Of a stretch of DNA of 62,555 bases, positions 43,101-52,900 are shown one piece after another. How positions within the stretch are numbered: position 1 is the stretch's first letter; the number at the start of each line of letters is the position of its first letter. A model generated the notes under the pieces. The model did not search any database and was not told the origin of the DNA. It was given only the letters and a program-made list of their open reading frames with translations. The stretch comes from Mycobacterium gastri (GTDB lineage Bacteria; Actinomycetota; Actinomycetes; Mycobacteriales; Mycobacteriaceae), in NCBI RefSeq assembly GCF_002102175.1, contig NZ_LQOX01000154.1, forward strand, positions 1 through 62,555, read 5' to 3'. Made by a program: the position numbers and the translations under genes.

Positions 43101-43919
43101 TCAGTATTCGAAGCGGTTCAGCACGTCATAGTCGCCGAAGGTCGCATGCAGCAGCCGGTACATCAACCGCACCGGGGTCGCCTCGATTTTCTGATAATTG
43201 GCCAGTGCGGAGGTCTGTTCGCGGAAACGCAGCCTCGGGTTCCACTGTTCAATGTCGCGGACATCGCCGATGCCCCACTTGACGATGCCTTTGGTGAATA
43301 TCTTCGACAGCCGGGGACCCATCGGCGAGATGGTGTCGAAAAGCATTTCGCCGTGCTCGAATCGGTCGGTCAGGCGCGCGAGCAGCTCCCGGACGTCGCC
43401 TTCGGCAAGGTACATCAGCAGCCCTTCGGCGGCGACCAGCGTGGGACGTCCGATCGGAATCTGCTGCAGCCAGCCGGGATCGGTCACCGACATGCCGATC
43501 ATGCGGTAATTGTCCATTTCGTCGTACAACCGGCGGCGCAACTCGATGACGCTCGGCTGGTCGAGATCGAACCACAGCGCCGACGCGGGGACCGCAAGAC
43601 GATATGCGCGGCTGTCCAGCCCGCAACCGAGGTGCAGTACAACCGCATCGGGGTGCCGTCGAAGGAAATCAGCGCACCAGTCGTCGAGCTGCTTGGCGCG
43701 CAGCACCACCAGATACTGATTGGTGGCGGGCAGCGAGTTGCGATGTATCCGCTTGAAGTCGTAGTCGATCCGATCCACCGCTTCGGCGGCCGCCCGATCG
43801 CCCAGAATGGGTTTACGGGAACGACTTTCATACGCACGCAAATACAGGGTCACCAGGTTCGTCCATTCCACAGAACCCCAACCGACCGAACTGAAGTCGA
43901 CTTTGGCTGGTGCCACCAT
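43101..43919 (-). CDS. Class I SAM-dependent methyltransferase, LCM-like
   Basis: 272 residues from the ATG at 43919; an upstream GTG at 43976 would add 19 residues. Motif I is VLHLGCGLDSRAYRLA, followed by WFDLDQPSVIELRR and an AEGLLMYL motif. This combination is typical of the leucine carboxyl methyltransferase-like group and the related mycobacterial methyltransferases. Substrate unknown. It lies 27 bp downstream of the damaged SDR start on the same strand direction and is divergent from fabG3. Confidence 0.85.
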   Translation of the reverse strand: MVAPAKVDFSSVGWGSVEWTNLVTLYLRAYESRSRKPILGDRAAAEAVDRIDYDFKRIHRNSLPATNQYLVVLRAKQLDDWCADFLRRHPDAVVLHLGCGLDSRAYRLAVPASALWFDLDQPSVIELRRRLYDEMDNYRMIGMSVTDPGWLQQIPIGRPTLVAAEGLLMYLAEGDVRELLARLTDRFEHGEMLFDTISPMGPRLSKIFTKGIVKWGIGDVRDIEQWNPRLRFREQTSALANYQKIEATPVRLMYRLLHATFGDYDVLNRFEY

Positions 43920-44024
43920 TGCCCACCAATCTCCGGATCTCACCGGCCCAGCGAGCGTACCGAAGCGGGCTGCCACCGCTGAGGGCCGTGGTCTTCGCGG
44001 ACCTGATCGTGGAAGTATCGAGGA

Positions 44025-44807
44025 ATGCCAAACCGACTGACCGGCAAAGTCGCCCTTGTCAGCGGGGGCGCCCGGGGAATGGGTGCCTCACACGTGCGGG
44101 CGCTGGTGGCCGAGGGCGCCAAAGTTGTCTTCGGCGACATCCTCGACGAGGAGGGCAACGCCGTGGCCGCCGACATCGGAGACGCGGCCTACTACGTCCA
44201 CCTCGACGTCACCGATCCCGATCAGTGGGAGGCAGCGGTCGAGGCGGCCCTGAACAGGTTCGGCGGGCTCGACATTCTGGTGAACAACGCCGGCATCCTC
44301 AACATCGGAACCATCGAGGACTACGCGCTGTCGGAATGGCGGCGGATTCTCGACGTCAACCTCACCGGCGTGTTCCTGGGCATCCGCGCGGTCGCCAAGC
44401 CCATGAAAGCCGCCGGCCGGGGGTCCATCATCAACGTCTCCTCCATCGAAGGGCTGGCCGGCACCATGGCCTCCCACGGCTATACCGCGACCAAGTTCGG
44501 GGTGCGAGGGCTGACCAAGTCAACGGCGGTCGAACTCGGAGTCAACGGAATCCGGGTGAACTCCATTCATCCCGGACTCGTCAAGACACCGATGACGCAG
44601 TGGGTGCCCGAGGACCTGTTCCAGACCGCGCTCGGCCGCGCCGCCGAACCGCAGGAGGTGTCCAACCTCGTCGTCTACCTGGCCAGTGACGAGTCGAGCT
44701 ATTCCACCGGCTCGGAATTCGTCGTCGACGGCGGCACCGTGGCGGGCCTGGGACACAAGGACTTCTCCGCCGTCGACGTTGCCCAGCAGCCTGATTGGGT
44801 CACCTAA
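44025..44807 (+). CDS. fabG3: FabG3-like 3-alpha/20-beta-hydroxysteroid dehydrogenase (Rv2002 type)
   Basis: 260 residues, the same length as Rv2002. Cofactor motif SGGARGMGASH (residues 14-24), NNAG near 88, catalytic Ser in INVSSIEGLAG and YTATK (Tyr/Lys). The C-terminal SYSTGSEFVVDGGTVAGL matches the family. Rv2002 reduces 20-keto steroids with NADH in vitro. Sequence blocks throughout agree with my memory of Rv2002, although the surrounding genes here differ. The 105-bp region to the divergent methyltransferase should contain the promoter. Confidence 0.88.
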   Translation: MPNRLTGKVALVSGGARGMGASHVRALVAEGAKVVFGDILDEEGNAVAADIGDAAYYVHLDVTDPDQWEAAVEAALNRFGGLDILVNNAGILNIGTIEDYALSEWRRILDVNLTGVFLGIRAVAKPMKAAGRGSIINVSSIEGLAGTMASHGYTATKFGVRGLTKSTAVELGVNGIRVNSIHPGLVKTPMTQWVPEDLFQTALGRAAEPQEVSNLVVYLASDESSYSTGSEFVVDGGTVAGLGHKDFSAVDVAQQPDWVT

Positions 44808-44910
44808 CCCGGCAGCCGAGCCGTCTTGGTCGCTGCATCGGTACCAAGGCCACCTGATTTGAGGACTCAAGTCACTAGAACGAGCGGGCAGCGCCGGGTG
44901 AGATGGTGGC

Positions 44911-45327
44911 GTGACTACCCTTCCTTCTGCCGGATCACTTCCGATTTCCACCGTTACCGGAGACCCGGTGGCGCGTGTGGTCGCCGACGCCACAGTGGCC
45001 GACGTCGCCAACGCGATGGTCGCCGACAACGTCGGGGCAATTGTCATCGGCGACGACGAACGGCCCGCCGCGCTGGTCAGCGAACGCGACATCGTCCGGG
45101 TCGTGGCCGCCGGGAAAGACCCGAATACGGTACGGGCCCTCGACATCGCCAGCACCAAGCTGGTGTGGTGCGACGCCGAGGCGACCGTCGACCAGGTGGC
45201 CAACTGGATGATGCAGCGCTACATCCGTCACGTTCTAGTGGAGCAGGACGGCACGCCGGCCGGGATCGTTTCGGCTCGCGACCTGCTCGGCGTCTACTGC
45301 GCCGAAGCCGATCTCGACATGGGCTGA
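44911..45327 (+). CDS. Tandem CBS-domain protein
   Basis: 138 residues from GTG 44911. Two CBS repeats occupy almost the whole protein: the first includes GAIVIGDDERPAALVSERDI, the second HVLVEQDGTPAGIVSARDLL. CBS pairs bind adenosyl ligands such as AMP or ATP and usually act as regulatory sensors. No fused effector domain is present. The stop is 13 bp from the convergent amidohydrolase gene. Confidence 0.88.
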   Translation: MTTLPSAGSLPISTVTGDPVARVVADATVADVANAMVADNVGAIVIGDDERPAALVSERDIVRVVAAGKDPNTVRALDIASTKLVWCDAEATVDQVANWMMQRYIRHVLVEQDGTPAGIVSARDLLGVYCAEADLDMG

Positions 45328-45340
45328 CCCCGAGTAGCGG

Positions 45341-46609
45341 TCAGAATGCGTCAGGGCTGCGCTGGACGTCGGCGGGCACCGGGTGACGGTATAACCGCGC
45401 GGCGTTCTCCCAGGTGACCTTGCGGATCACCGGCTTGGGCAGCCCGCCGATCTGTTCGTGAATCGTTTGTTGGGTGTGCGGCCACGTCGAATCGCAATGG
45501 GGATAGTCGGCTTCCAGCATGATGTTGTCGGCGCCGATGCGGTCGTACTGGACGAACGACGACTTGTCCTCCACCGCGCAGAACCAGAAGTTGCGGGTGA
45601 AAACCTCTGCCGGAGTAAGGCTTTCACCCAGAGCCTGCCAGGTGCCATACATCTGGTGGTAGCTCAGCATATGGTCGAGGCGATCCAGCAACCCGGCGAC
45701 CCAGCCGATTCCGCCCTCCGACAAACAGATCTTGAGATCGGGGAACCTGCTGGGCAGACCCGAGTACAGCCAGTCGACCGCAGCCGAAATGGCATAGGCG
45801 AAAAACAGCACACCAGCGACATCCGGCGGTGCGTCAGCGGTAGTGGACGGCGACGAACCCGACGAGCCGATGTGCAGATTCACCACGGTGCCGGTTTCGG
45901 CGCACGCGGCCATCATCGGATCCCAGTGGCCCGAGTGGATGCTCGGCAACCCCAGCATCGCCGGGTTCTCGGTGAATGTGACCGCGTGAAAGCCACGCTC
46001 GGCGTTCTCACGGATCATCGTCGCGCCGAGTTCGGGATCCAGCAGCCAGGGCAACTGGCAGGCGATGATCCGGTCCGGATACGACCCCGCCCACACCTCG
46101 AGGTGCCAGTCGTTCCACGCCCGCACCGACGCCAGCGCCAGGTCGCGATCCTTGGTCACCTGCTGCAGCCGCTGGCCGGCGAAGCCGGGCAGAAACGACG
46201 GGAAGTTCAGCGAGGCGTAGACGCCGTTGAGGTCCATGTCTTTGATGCGCTCGTGGATATCCCATGCGCCCCTGCGCATCTCGTCAAAGCGCACCGGCTC
46301 GAAACCGTACTCGGCCACCGGCCGCCCCACCACGGCGTTGAACCCGACGTTGGGCAACACCTGACCGTCGTAAACCCAGGTCTGGCCGCCGTCGGCGGTG
46401 TCCACCACGCGCGGCGCCCGGTCGGCGAACCTGCGGGGCAGACGTCCGGTGAAGGTGTCCGGCGGCTCGACGATGTGGTCGTCGACCGAGATCACCGTGT
46501 AGTGGCGTTGTGCCCGCGGCGGGTCGGGCAGAAACGTCACCGACCGGTCCGCGCCGGTCTTGGCGGTCGTGAAGTTCAGGTCCGCGGCCAGCTCATCAAT
46601 CGATTTCAT
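45341..46609 (-). CDS. Amidohydrolase-2 family metal-dependent hydrolase/decarboxylase
   Basis: 422 residues from the ATG at 46609. The TIM-barrel metal site begins at ISVDDHIVEPP, where the usual HxH is DDH. Further motifs are VNLHIGSSG, LSEGGIGWV and the C-terminal LEADYPHCDSTWPH (metal Asp). Relatives include 6-methylsalicylate decarboxylase-like enzymes and hydrolases in aromatic catabolism. It follows the class II aldolase by five bases, so it belongs to that operon and probably acts on a product of the ligase or aldolase. Confidence 0.85.
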   Translation of the reverse strand: MKSIDELAADLNFTTAKTGADRSVTFLPDPPRAQRHYTVISVDDHIVEPPDTFTGRLPRRFADRAPRVVDTADGGQTWVYDGQVLPNVGFNAVVGRPVAEYGFEPVRFDEMRRGAWDIHERIKDMDLNGVYASLNFPSFLPGFAGQRLQQVTKDRDLALASVRAWNDWHLEVWAGSYPDRIIACQLPWLLDPELGATMIRENAERGFHAVTFTENPAMLGLPSIHSGHWDPMMAACAETGTVVNLHIGSSGSSPSTTADAPPDVAGVLFFAYAISAAVDWLYSGLPSRFPDLKICLSEGGIGWVAGLLDRLDHMLSYHQMYGTWQALGESLTPAEVFTRNFWFCAVEDKSSFVQYDRIGADNIMLEADYPHCDSTWPHTQQTIHEQIGGLPKPVIRKVTWENAARLYRHPVPADVQRSPDAF

Positions 46610-46614
46610 GCTCG

Positions 46615-47388
46615 TCACCGGAGAACTTCTGGGTCGGCCTTGATGGTCGTCCGCGCGGCGCCGGCCCAGTACACGTCGGCGGCGCGTTCGATAAGCGAGC
46701 GTTGCATACCCGCCATGTCCGCCCATTTCATCTGCGCGGGTTCCTTGCCGGTGAGCATGACGTCGTAGGCCAGCTTGCATACCCGTTCGATCGACGCCGC
46801 GCGGTAGACGGCTTCGGCGAGCGTGCGGCCGGTTGCGATGACGCCGTGGTTGGCCAGGATCGTCAGGTTGGCGTCTCCGATGTGCGCCGCGAGATCGGCT
46901 GCGCGGGAAGGGCTGTCGACTTCACCATCGTAGGTGTCAACCAGGCACAGGTCGTCGAGGAACAGCGAGCCGGTCTGATGCACCAGGTCGGGCAGCCTGC
47001 CCAGCGCAGCGAGTACGCACACGTAGTAGGGGTGGTTGTGAATGACCACCCGTGCGTCGTCGCGTACGCGGTGCAGTTCGGTATGGATGTGGATAGCCGG
47101 GGTGACATCCCACCGGCCACGGACCACTCGCGCCTCGGCGTCCACCACGCAGATATCCGACGCGGTGAGCTCCTGCCACCACAATCCCCACGGATTGACC
47201 AGCATGTCGGTGTGCCCGTCGGGTTGCCAGGTGATGTGTCCGGCCATGTTCTCGGCAAACCCGATCGCGGCGAGGTGGCGGAAGGCCACGGCCAGCGCCT
47301 GCTCGTCGGACAGTTCGACGCCGATCGGGGGCATCACGGCCGGCACCCACACCTCCAGACCGCCCGGGCGTGGCTCAGCAGTGTTCAT
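46615..47388 (-). CDS. Class II aldolase/adducin family protein
   Basis: 257 residues from the second of two adjacent ATGs (47391, 47388), six bases after GGAGG. The metal site is visible: an acidic residue near the N-terminus, IHIHTELHRVR, VVIHNHPYYV and LANHG. Zinc-dependent class II aldolases cleave sugar phosphates, and relatives decarboxylate or cleave other substrates. The gene overlaps the upstream ligase by 14 bases and is followed by the amidohydrolase, a tight three-gene unit. Confidence 0.85.
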   Translation of the reverse strand: MNTAEPRPGGLEVWVPAVMPPIGVELSDEQALAVAFRHLAAIGFAENMAGHITWQPDGHTDMLVNPWGLWWQELTASDICVVDAEARVVRGRWDVTPAIHIHTELHRVRDDARVVIHNHPYYVCVLAALGRLPDLVHQTGSLFLDDLCLVDTYDGEVDSPSRAADLAAHIGDANLTILANHGVIATGRTLAEAVYRAASIERVCKLAYDVMLTGKEPAQMKWADMAGMQRSLIERAADVYWAGAARTTIKADPEVLR

Positions 47389-48997
47389 CATCGACCTCCA
47401 TCCTGGCGCGAATGTCTTCGCGGAGAGCGCTTTTGGCAACCTTGCCACCCGAGGAACGGGGCAGCTCGTCGACCGCGATCAGTCGCTCGGGCAGTAGCTC
47501 CTTGGAAAAGCCCAAGCCCAGCAGATGATTCACCAGGTCGGCCAGCTCCAGGGTGCGCGAGCCGACGAGTTCGGCATAGAGGCAGACCTTTTCGCCGAAC
47601 ACCGGATCGGGCATCGCGACCGCTGCGGCCACCGCGATCGCCGGATGAGTCAGCACGGCGTCTTCGACCTGCGCCGCACTGATGTTCTTGCCGCCGCGCA
47701 CAATGAACTCGGAGATCCGGCCGGTGACCGTCAGGTACCCCTCGGCGTCGATCTCGCAGAGGTCACCCATGCGCATCCACCCGTCGCTGGTGAACAGCTT
47801 GTCGTGGTCGGTGCCGTCCAGATAGCCGAGGCTGGTCGCCGGTCCCCGGCAGGCAGGCTGGCCGCGACCCGTCGCGGTGACGTCGCGATCCCCGTCGAAA
47901 AGCCGGACCGACATCTCCGGCAGCACCCGTCCAGCGGTCCGCAGCCGGCGTTGCCGCTCATCATCCAACGTGGTCCCGCTGAGCAGCCCGGTCTCGTTGG
48001 AGCCGTAGAACTGCAAAATCCTGGCCCCGGTGATTTCCTCGAACTCCGCGGCCGGCCGGTACGGCACCGCCTCACCGCCGGTGAAAACGACACGCAGCGA
48101 GCTCAGATCGTAATCCCGGCACCCGGCGTCGGCCATCAGCATCGTCAACTGCGTACTCACACAACACAACACCGTGACCCGGTGGTCGGCTATCGCCTGC
48201 GCAGCCGCCCTTGTGGTGAACCGGTCCAGGATCACCGCGGTGGCGCCAAGATGGATCGGAGTCGTATGACTGGTCCAGATCCCGAACCCGAACGGTGTCG
48301 CGATGACCGGCAGGAACACGTCGCCAGCGGTCAACAACCCATGGGCGACGGCCTTCAGATGAAAGTAGTGCCAACGGTTTTGGGTATGCACCACACATTT
48401 GGGGCGCCCCGTGGTGCCGGAGGTGGAGTTGATCAGGAAGACGTCATCGGGCCCGAGCCGGCAGTCGATGTCCAGCGCCCCGGGTTTGGTCTCGACGCTC
48501 AGCGCCGGCGCTCCCCCGCGCCGGCCGAGCACCAGCAACGGCACCGGGTATTGCGCGGCCACACCCGCAGCAGCGTGGCTGCGCAGCCGGTCGCTGATCA
48601 GGATTTTCGGCCGGGTATCGCGCACAATCCGCGCGACTTCGCGAGGACCGGCACGCTCGCCGAGCCCGACGACTACGGCCCCGCAGCGCTCGATCGCGAC
48701 GAACAGCACGTGGATGGCTGCCGAGTCGCCGTGCCACACCGCCACCCAGTCTCCCCGCGCCACCCCGACGCTCGCCAGTTGTTCGGCCAAAGCCATAGCC
48801 GCACAGTGAAATTCATGCCAGGTCAGTGGTCCGCCGGGGTAGTCGACATAGGCGGCCCGGTCGGGTAAGAGCTCGGCGTTTCGACGCACCGCATCAGACA
48901 ACGTGGTGTCCGACCACCAACCGGCCGCACGGTAACGAGCCGACTCGTCGGCACTGAACGCCGCAGAACCCACGGCATCGAGCCCACCGGCACCCAT
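47375..48997 (-). CDS. Acyl-CoA ligase / AMP-dependent synthetase
   Basis: 540 residues from the ATG at 48997; the open frame continues to 49600 but that part is antisense to the GNAT gene. The AMP-binding loop STSGTTGRPKCVVH is near residue 180, FYGSNETGLLSG near 323 and DGWMRMGDLCEIDAEGYL near 410. The C-terminal lysine is in RSSGGKVAKSALR. It has the shape of benzoate/acyl-CoA ligase-like enzymes. As first gene of the ligase, aldolase, amidohydrolase unit it probably activates the substrate of a short degradative pathway. Confidence 0.88.
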   Translation of the reverse strand: MGAGGLDAVGSAAFSADESARYRAAGWWSDTTLSDAVRRNAELLPDRAAYVDYPGGPLTWHEFHCAAMALAEQLASVGVARGDWVAVWHGDSAAIHVLFVAIERCGAVVVGLGERAGPREVARIVRDTRPKILISDRLRSHAAAGVAAQYPVPLLVLGRRGGAPALSVETKPGALDIDCRLGPDDVFLINSTSGTTGRPKCVVHTQNRWHYFHLKAVAHGLLTAGDVFLPVIATPFGFGIWTSHTTPIHLGATAVILDRFTTRAAAQAIADHRVTVLCCVSTQLTMLMADAGCRDYDLSSLRVVFTGGEAVPYRPAAEFEEITGARILQFYGSNETGLLSGTTLDDERQRRLRTAGRVLPEMSVRLFDGDRDVTATGRGQPACRGPATSLGYLDGTDHDKLFTSDGWMRMGDLCEIDAEGYLTVTGRISEFIVRGGKNISAAQVEDAVLTHPAIAVAAAVAMPDPVFGEKVCLYAELVGSRTLELADLVNHLLGLGFSKELLPERLIAVDELPRSSGGKVAKSALREDIRARMEVDDEHC

Positions 48998-49090
48998 CAC
49001 CAAATGAAAGGAAAGCAGCGTGGCGTCATCCGAAGCCGCCACGGCGCTACCCTCAACACATCCCCTCGAGCAAAACCAGCGGGAGCGAGC

Positions 49091-49621
49091 GTGACGGAGA
49101 TGCCCGACGGTATCTCGATCCGGCAAGCCGAGCCGGCGGACTACGCGAACGTCGCGCCGCTGCACTACCAGAGTTGGCGACTGTCCTACCGGGGAATCGT
49201 GATCCCCGAGCTGCTCGATCTCTTCGATTGGCAGACGTGGATCGGTCGGGAATACCCGCTGGCGTTGAGCCGCGACGGGTGGGCGATGTGGCTTGCCGAG
49301 TCGCGCGGCCGCATCGTCGGCGTGAGCATCTTCGGCCCGGAGCCGGGCAATCCCGACCATCTCGAGATCGACGCCCTCTACGTCGCCGCGGGACATGAAC
49401 GCCGGGGCATCGGCAGTCTCTTGCTCGACCATGCGCTCGGCTCCGAGCCCTCGCATGACGCAGTCCTGTGGTGTGCCGAGATGAACCATCAGGCGCAGCG
49501 CTTCTACCAGAAGAAGGGCTTCCAGCCCGACGGGCGCTCCGACCTCTTGACCTTGATACCGGGCGTGCTGGCGGTACCCCAGATAGGTTTCACCCTGCAT
49601 CGATCCACCGGCCGGGGCTGA
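49091..49621 (+). CDS. GNAT family N-acetyltransferase
   Basis: 176 residues from GTG 49091, with GGGAG five bases upstream; an ATG at 49004 gives a non-family extension. The acetyl-CoA binding motif is HERRGIGSLLLDHAL near residue 105, preceded by the strand LEIDALYVAAG. The substrate cannot be inferred. It is convergent with the Rv1747-like exporter gene, 19 bp away, and divergent from the ligase operon. Confidence 0.85.
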   Translation: MTEMPDGISIRQAEPADYANVAPLHYQSWRLSYRGIVIPELLDLFDWQTWIGREYPLALSRDGWAMWLAESRGRIVGVSIFGPEPGNPDHLEIDALYVAAGHERRGIGSLLLDHALGSEPSHDAVLWCAEMNHQAQRFYQKKGFQPDGRSDLLTLIPGVLAVPQIGFTLHRSTGRG

Positions 49622-49640
49622 GTCGTCCTACCGGTAACAA

Positions 49641-52298
49641 TCAGCCGCGCGGCAGGCGGATCTTCCACCGCACGAAGCCGACGTAGAAAACACTGATCAG
49701 AACCAGCATGCCCATGTCGAACCACCACGCGCCGGGCGTGTGCTGCCAGTGCGAATCCTTCGGAGTCAGCGGGCCGGGCACCAACTTGATCAGGTCGACG
49801 GTGGAGGCCGATGCCGCGAATCCCCAGCGCGCCGGTGTCGCCCAAGACATCTGGTCGAGGCCGGCACGCCCGGTGACCGGAATCATGCCGCCGGAGAACA
49901 CCAACTGCGACATGACCGCGACCACGAGCAGCGGCATGATCTGTTCATTGGATTTGGCGATAGCCGACAACGCCAGCCCGAGCATCGCTGAGGCGACACA
50001 GGTCAACGCGACGTCGGCGAACAGTTCGAGACCCGGCTTGCCCAGCGCCACCGCACCCTGCGTCGGGCCACCCTTGCCGATCAGCACGATGATCGTGACG
50101 ATCGCCGACTGAACCACCGCGAACACGGTGTACACACAGATCTTGGCGATCAGGTACGCGGTGGTGGACAGGCCGACCGCCTGTTCTCGCCGGAAAATGG
50201 GCCGCTCACCGATGAGGTCGCGGATGGTCAGCGCGGTTCCCATGAAGACGGCGCCGACATTGAGCAACACCAGGATCTGGCCGGGCTCGTTGGGGGCATT
50301 GCCTATCGGATTGGGAAACCCGAAGCCGACGTCACCGGGTACCGACATCGACAGCGAACCCATGATGAACGGCAGCAGCGCCAGAAAGATGAAGTAGCCG
50401 CGGTCGGAGACGATCAACCGGATCTGCCGCCGCGCGATCGTGGAGAACTGCCGGAACAGGCTGGTATGCGACGGATCACCCAACTCGGCGGGTTGCTCGG
50501 CCGGCGGTGGTGGCGGGGGCGGGCCCGTGCGCGTCAGATACCGTGCCTGGGCGCCGTCCGGGTCGTCGGCGACCGTGCTGAAGATGTCGGCCCAGTTGGT
50601 GGTGCCCATGGCCGGGCCGATCTGGTTGGGCGGTCCGCAGAACGCGGTCTTGCCGCCGGGGGCCAGCAGCAGCACCTGATCGCAGACGTCGAGATAGGTC
50701 AGCGAATGGGTGACCACCAGCACCACCCGGCCGGCATCGGCCAACTGCCGCAGCATGGTCATGACCTGGCGGTCCAGCGCCGGGTCCAGACCCGACGTCG
50801 GCTCGTCGAGGATCAGTAGCGACGGTCCGGTCAGCAGTTCCAGCGCCACCGACGCACGTTTACGCTGACCGCCCGACAGCTTGTCGACCCGGGTCTCGAG
50901 ATGCTTGGACATCTCGAGTTCCTCGAGAACCCGGGCAACCACCTGTTCCCGGTCTTCCTTGGTGGTGTCGGGCGGCAGCCGCAGCTCGGCGGCATACATC
51001 AGCGCTTGTTCGACGGTCAGCTGGCCGTGCACCACGTCGTCTTGCGGGACCATGCCGATCCTGCTGCGCAGCGAGGCGTATTCGGCGTGAACGTTGTGGC
51101 CTTCGAACGCCACCGTGCCGCTGGTCGGATGCGTGTAGCCGGCCACCAACCGCGCGAAGGTCGACTTGCCCGCGCCGGAGGGGCCGATGACGGCCGTGAG
51201 CATTCCCGGGCGCGCGGTCAACGAAATGTTGTCCAGCAAAGCCTTGTTGTTCTCGATCGTCCACGTCACCCCGCGTACGTCGAGACCGCCGGTGCGCGTC
51301 TCCAGCAGGGTCTCTTCGCGCCGCGCCAGTGCGCCGCCGGCGAAAACCAGGTCGATGTTGCCGATCGTGACGACGTCGCCGTCATGCAGCAGCGCCGATT
51401 CGACCCGCACCCCGTTGACGAAGGTGCCGTTGATGCTGCGGTTGTCGCGGATCTCGGTGCCGCCGGGCGTGGGGACCAGGGTGGCGTGGTGGCGCGACGC
51501 CAGCACCTCGGGGATGACGATGTCGTTGTCGTCGGCCCGGCCGATCCGCAGCGAGCCGGGCGGCAACTCCCCCGCGGCTTTGCCGGGCCGCAGGATCTTC
51601 ATCATCGACGTCGCGATGTTGCCCGTTTCCCCGCTACGGACGGCTACCGGAGGCGGCGGACCCCCCGCGGATGGGCGGTAAATCTGCGGTGCGGCCTGCG
51701 GCCCCGACTGCGGGCGGACCGGTTGAGCGCCGGTCGGGTAGTGCGGCGGCGGTCCCGACGGCGGCGCGTGCTGTGGGCCGCTGGACGGTTGGGCGGGTAT
51801 CCGGGTGGTCGGCGGTGGCTGCTGCGGCGCTTGTGGCTGCGGCGGCGCTTGTGGCTGCGGTGGCGGCTGGTGCGGCTGCCATTGGGCGCCGGTCTGCGGC
51901 GCAGCGTGGGCCGGCCAGGGTCCGCTCGGGATAGGGGGCACCGGCATCGCCGTGGTCGGCGGTGGACGCCCGACAGAACCCTGCTGGCGGCGACCGACCT
52001 CGAAGTCCAGCGCCGGACCGTCGGGATTGCCGATGTTGACCCGCTGGCCGTCGTGGATGTCGACGACCGGTACACGGCGATTGTTGACATAGAGGCCGTT
52101 GAGGCTGCCGTTGTCGATGGCGATCCAGCGGCCCTGGTCGAAGCGCAGCAACAGGTGTACTCGCGAGATAAGCGGGTCCGCGACACGCACGTCGGCGCGT
52201 AGATCACGGCCGATAACGACATCGTGGCCTGCTGCGAAGGTGCGCTCGGCTCCGTTGTATCGCACGGTCAGCACTGGTGGCGCGATTGTTTGGGTCAT
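49641..52298 (-). CDS. FHA-domain ABC exporter (Rv1747-like), PknF substrate
   Basis: 885 residues from the ATG at 52298. Layout: FHA-1 (about 25-100; VVIGRDLRADV, SRVHL), a long Pro/Gln-rich linker with TTAMP and TTRIP threonines (about 105-230), FHA-2 (about 245-320; LRIGRADDNDIVI, SRHHATL), ABC ATPase with Walker A GPSGAGKST, the LSGGQRKRAS signature and LLILDEPTSGLD, then a hydrophobic domain of about six segments. This is an ABCG-like half-transporter. In M. tuberculosis the orthologue is phosphorylated by PknF on two linker threonines that bind the FHA domains. pknF follows here in the same direction, 602 bp upstream. Confidence 0.93.
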   Translation of the reverse strand: MTQTIAPPVLTVRYNGAERTFAAGHDVVIGRDLRADVRVADPLISRVHLLLRFDQGRWIAIDNGSLNGLYVNNRRVPVVDIHDGQRVNIGNPDGPALDFEVGRRQQGSVGRPPPTTAMPVPPIPSGPWPAHAAPQTGAQWQPHQPPPQPQAPPQPQAPQQPPPTTRIPAQPSSGPQHAPPSGPPPHYPTGAQPVRPQSGPQAAPQIYRPSAGGPPPPVAVRSGETGNIATSMMKILRPGKAAGELPPGSLRIGRADDNDIVIPEVLASRHHATLVPTPGGTEIRDNRSINGTFVNGVRVESALLHDGDVVTIGNIDLVFAGGALARREETLLETRTGGLDVRGVTWTIENNKALLDNISLTARPGMLTAVIGPSGAGKSTFARLVAGYTHPTSGTVAFEGHNVHAEYASLRSRIGMVPQDDVVHGQLTVEQALMYAAELRLPPDTTKEDREQVVARVLEELEMSKHLETRVDKLSGGQRKRASVALELLTGPSLLILDEPTSGLDPALDRQVMTMLRQLADAGRVVLVVTHSLTYLDVCDQVLLLAPGGKTAFCGPPNQIGPAMGTTNWADIFSTVADDPDGAQARYLTRTGPPPPPPPAEQPAELGDPSHTSLFRQFSTIARRQIRLIVSDRGYFIFLALLPFIMGSLSMSVPGDVGFGFPNPIGNAPNEPGQILVLLNVGAVFMGTALTIRDLIGERPIFRREQAVGLSTTAYLIAKICVYTVFAVVQSAIVTIIVLIGKGGPTQGAVALGKPGLELFADVALTCVASAMLGLALSAIAKSNEQIMPLLVVAVMSQLVFSGGMIPVTGRAGLDQMSWATPARWGFAASASTVDLIKLVPGPLTPKDSHWQHTPGAWWFDMGMLVLISVFYVGFVRWKIRLPRG

Positions 52299-52584
52299 CG
52301 GGACCAACTGTAACGGCAGCAGCGCCAAGTGCAGAACAAGACGTGGATGAGTGTTCGTCGCGTGGAATCAGTTCGAGACATCTCGTCTCCCGCCGCCGTT
52401 GCCGGCAGCACGGACTGTGGCGCACGCGGGGACCGGCAGGCCGTGGGGCCGATTCGGCGGCGCGCAGCGCGAACTCCGTGTGACTGCAAACGGACGCGGA
52501 TATACTTCATTGCCCGACGAAAGCCTCACACTCCATCCGACAGGACCGCCGGGTACGCGCCTGTCGGCCAGCAAGGAGATCTCG

Positions 52585-52890
52585 ATGCGTCCCTGGAAGC
52601 GGCCTGCGGCCGCCTTGGCGGCAGGGGCATTGGCGTTCACCGCCGTGCCGGAAGTGTTCGACATCATGGCGCCGGCCGCCCAAGCGCGCGCGGATGTGTG
52701 CGTCAACGCCGGCCGGCGGGTTTCGGTCAGCGGGTGCGCCAACATTGCCGATGCGGTAGCTCCCTACGTTCCGCCCCCAGCCGAATACGCACCGTTGCCG
52801 GAGGACTACCCACCTCCCCCGCCACCGGCGCCAAATGTCAACGTCTGCGCCAATGTCGGTCGGCGGGTCAGCGTCAGCGGCTGCGTGTAG
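52585..52890 (+). CDS. Small secreted protein with duplicated VSVSGC motif
   Basis: 101 residues from the ATG at 52585, with a textbook AAGGAG seven bases upstream. An N-terminal signal peptide precedes QARAD. The mature part has two copies of a Cys-X12-Cys block (VCVNAGRRVSVSGC and VCANVGRRVSVSGC) joined by a Pro/Tyr-rich linker (about residues 60-84). It may form two small disulfide loops. It lies on the plus strand between the minus-strand genes pknF and the Rv1747-like exporter, so it is embedded in a kinase-exporter locus. Function unknown. Confidence 0.8.
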   Translation: MRPWKRPAAALAAGALAFTAVPEVFDIMAPAAQARADVCVNAGRRVSVSGCANIADAVAPYVPPPAEYAPLPEDYPPPPPPAPNVNVCANVGRRVSVSGCV

Positions 52891-52900
52891 CCGCGGTCCA

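Noticed and set aside
49004..49600. N-terminal extension of the acyl-CoA ligase to 49600
   Set aside because: It is antisense to the GNAT gene and lacks family similarity; the ligase starts at 48997.
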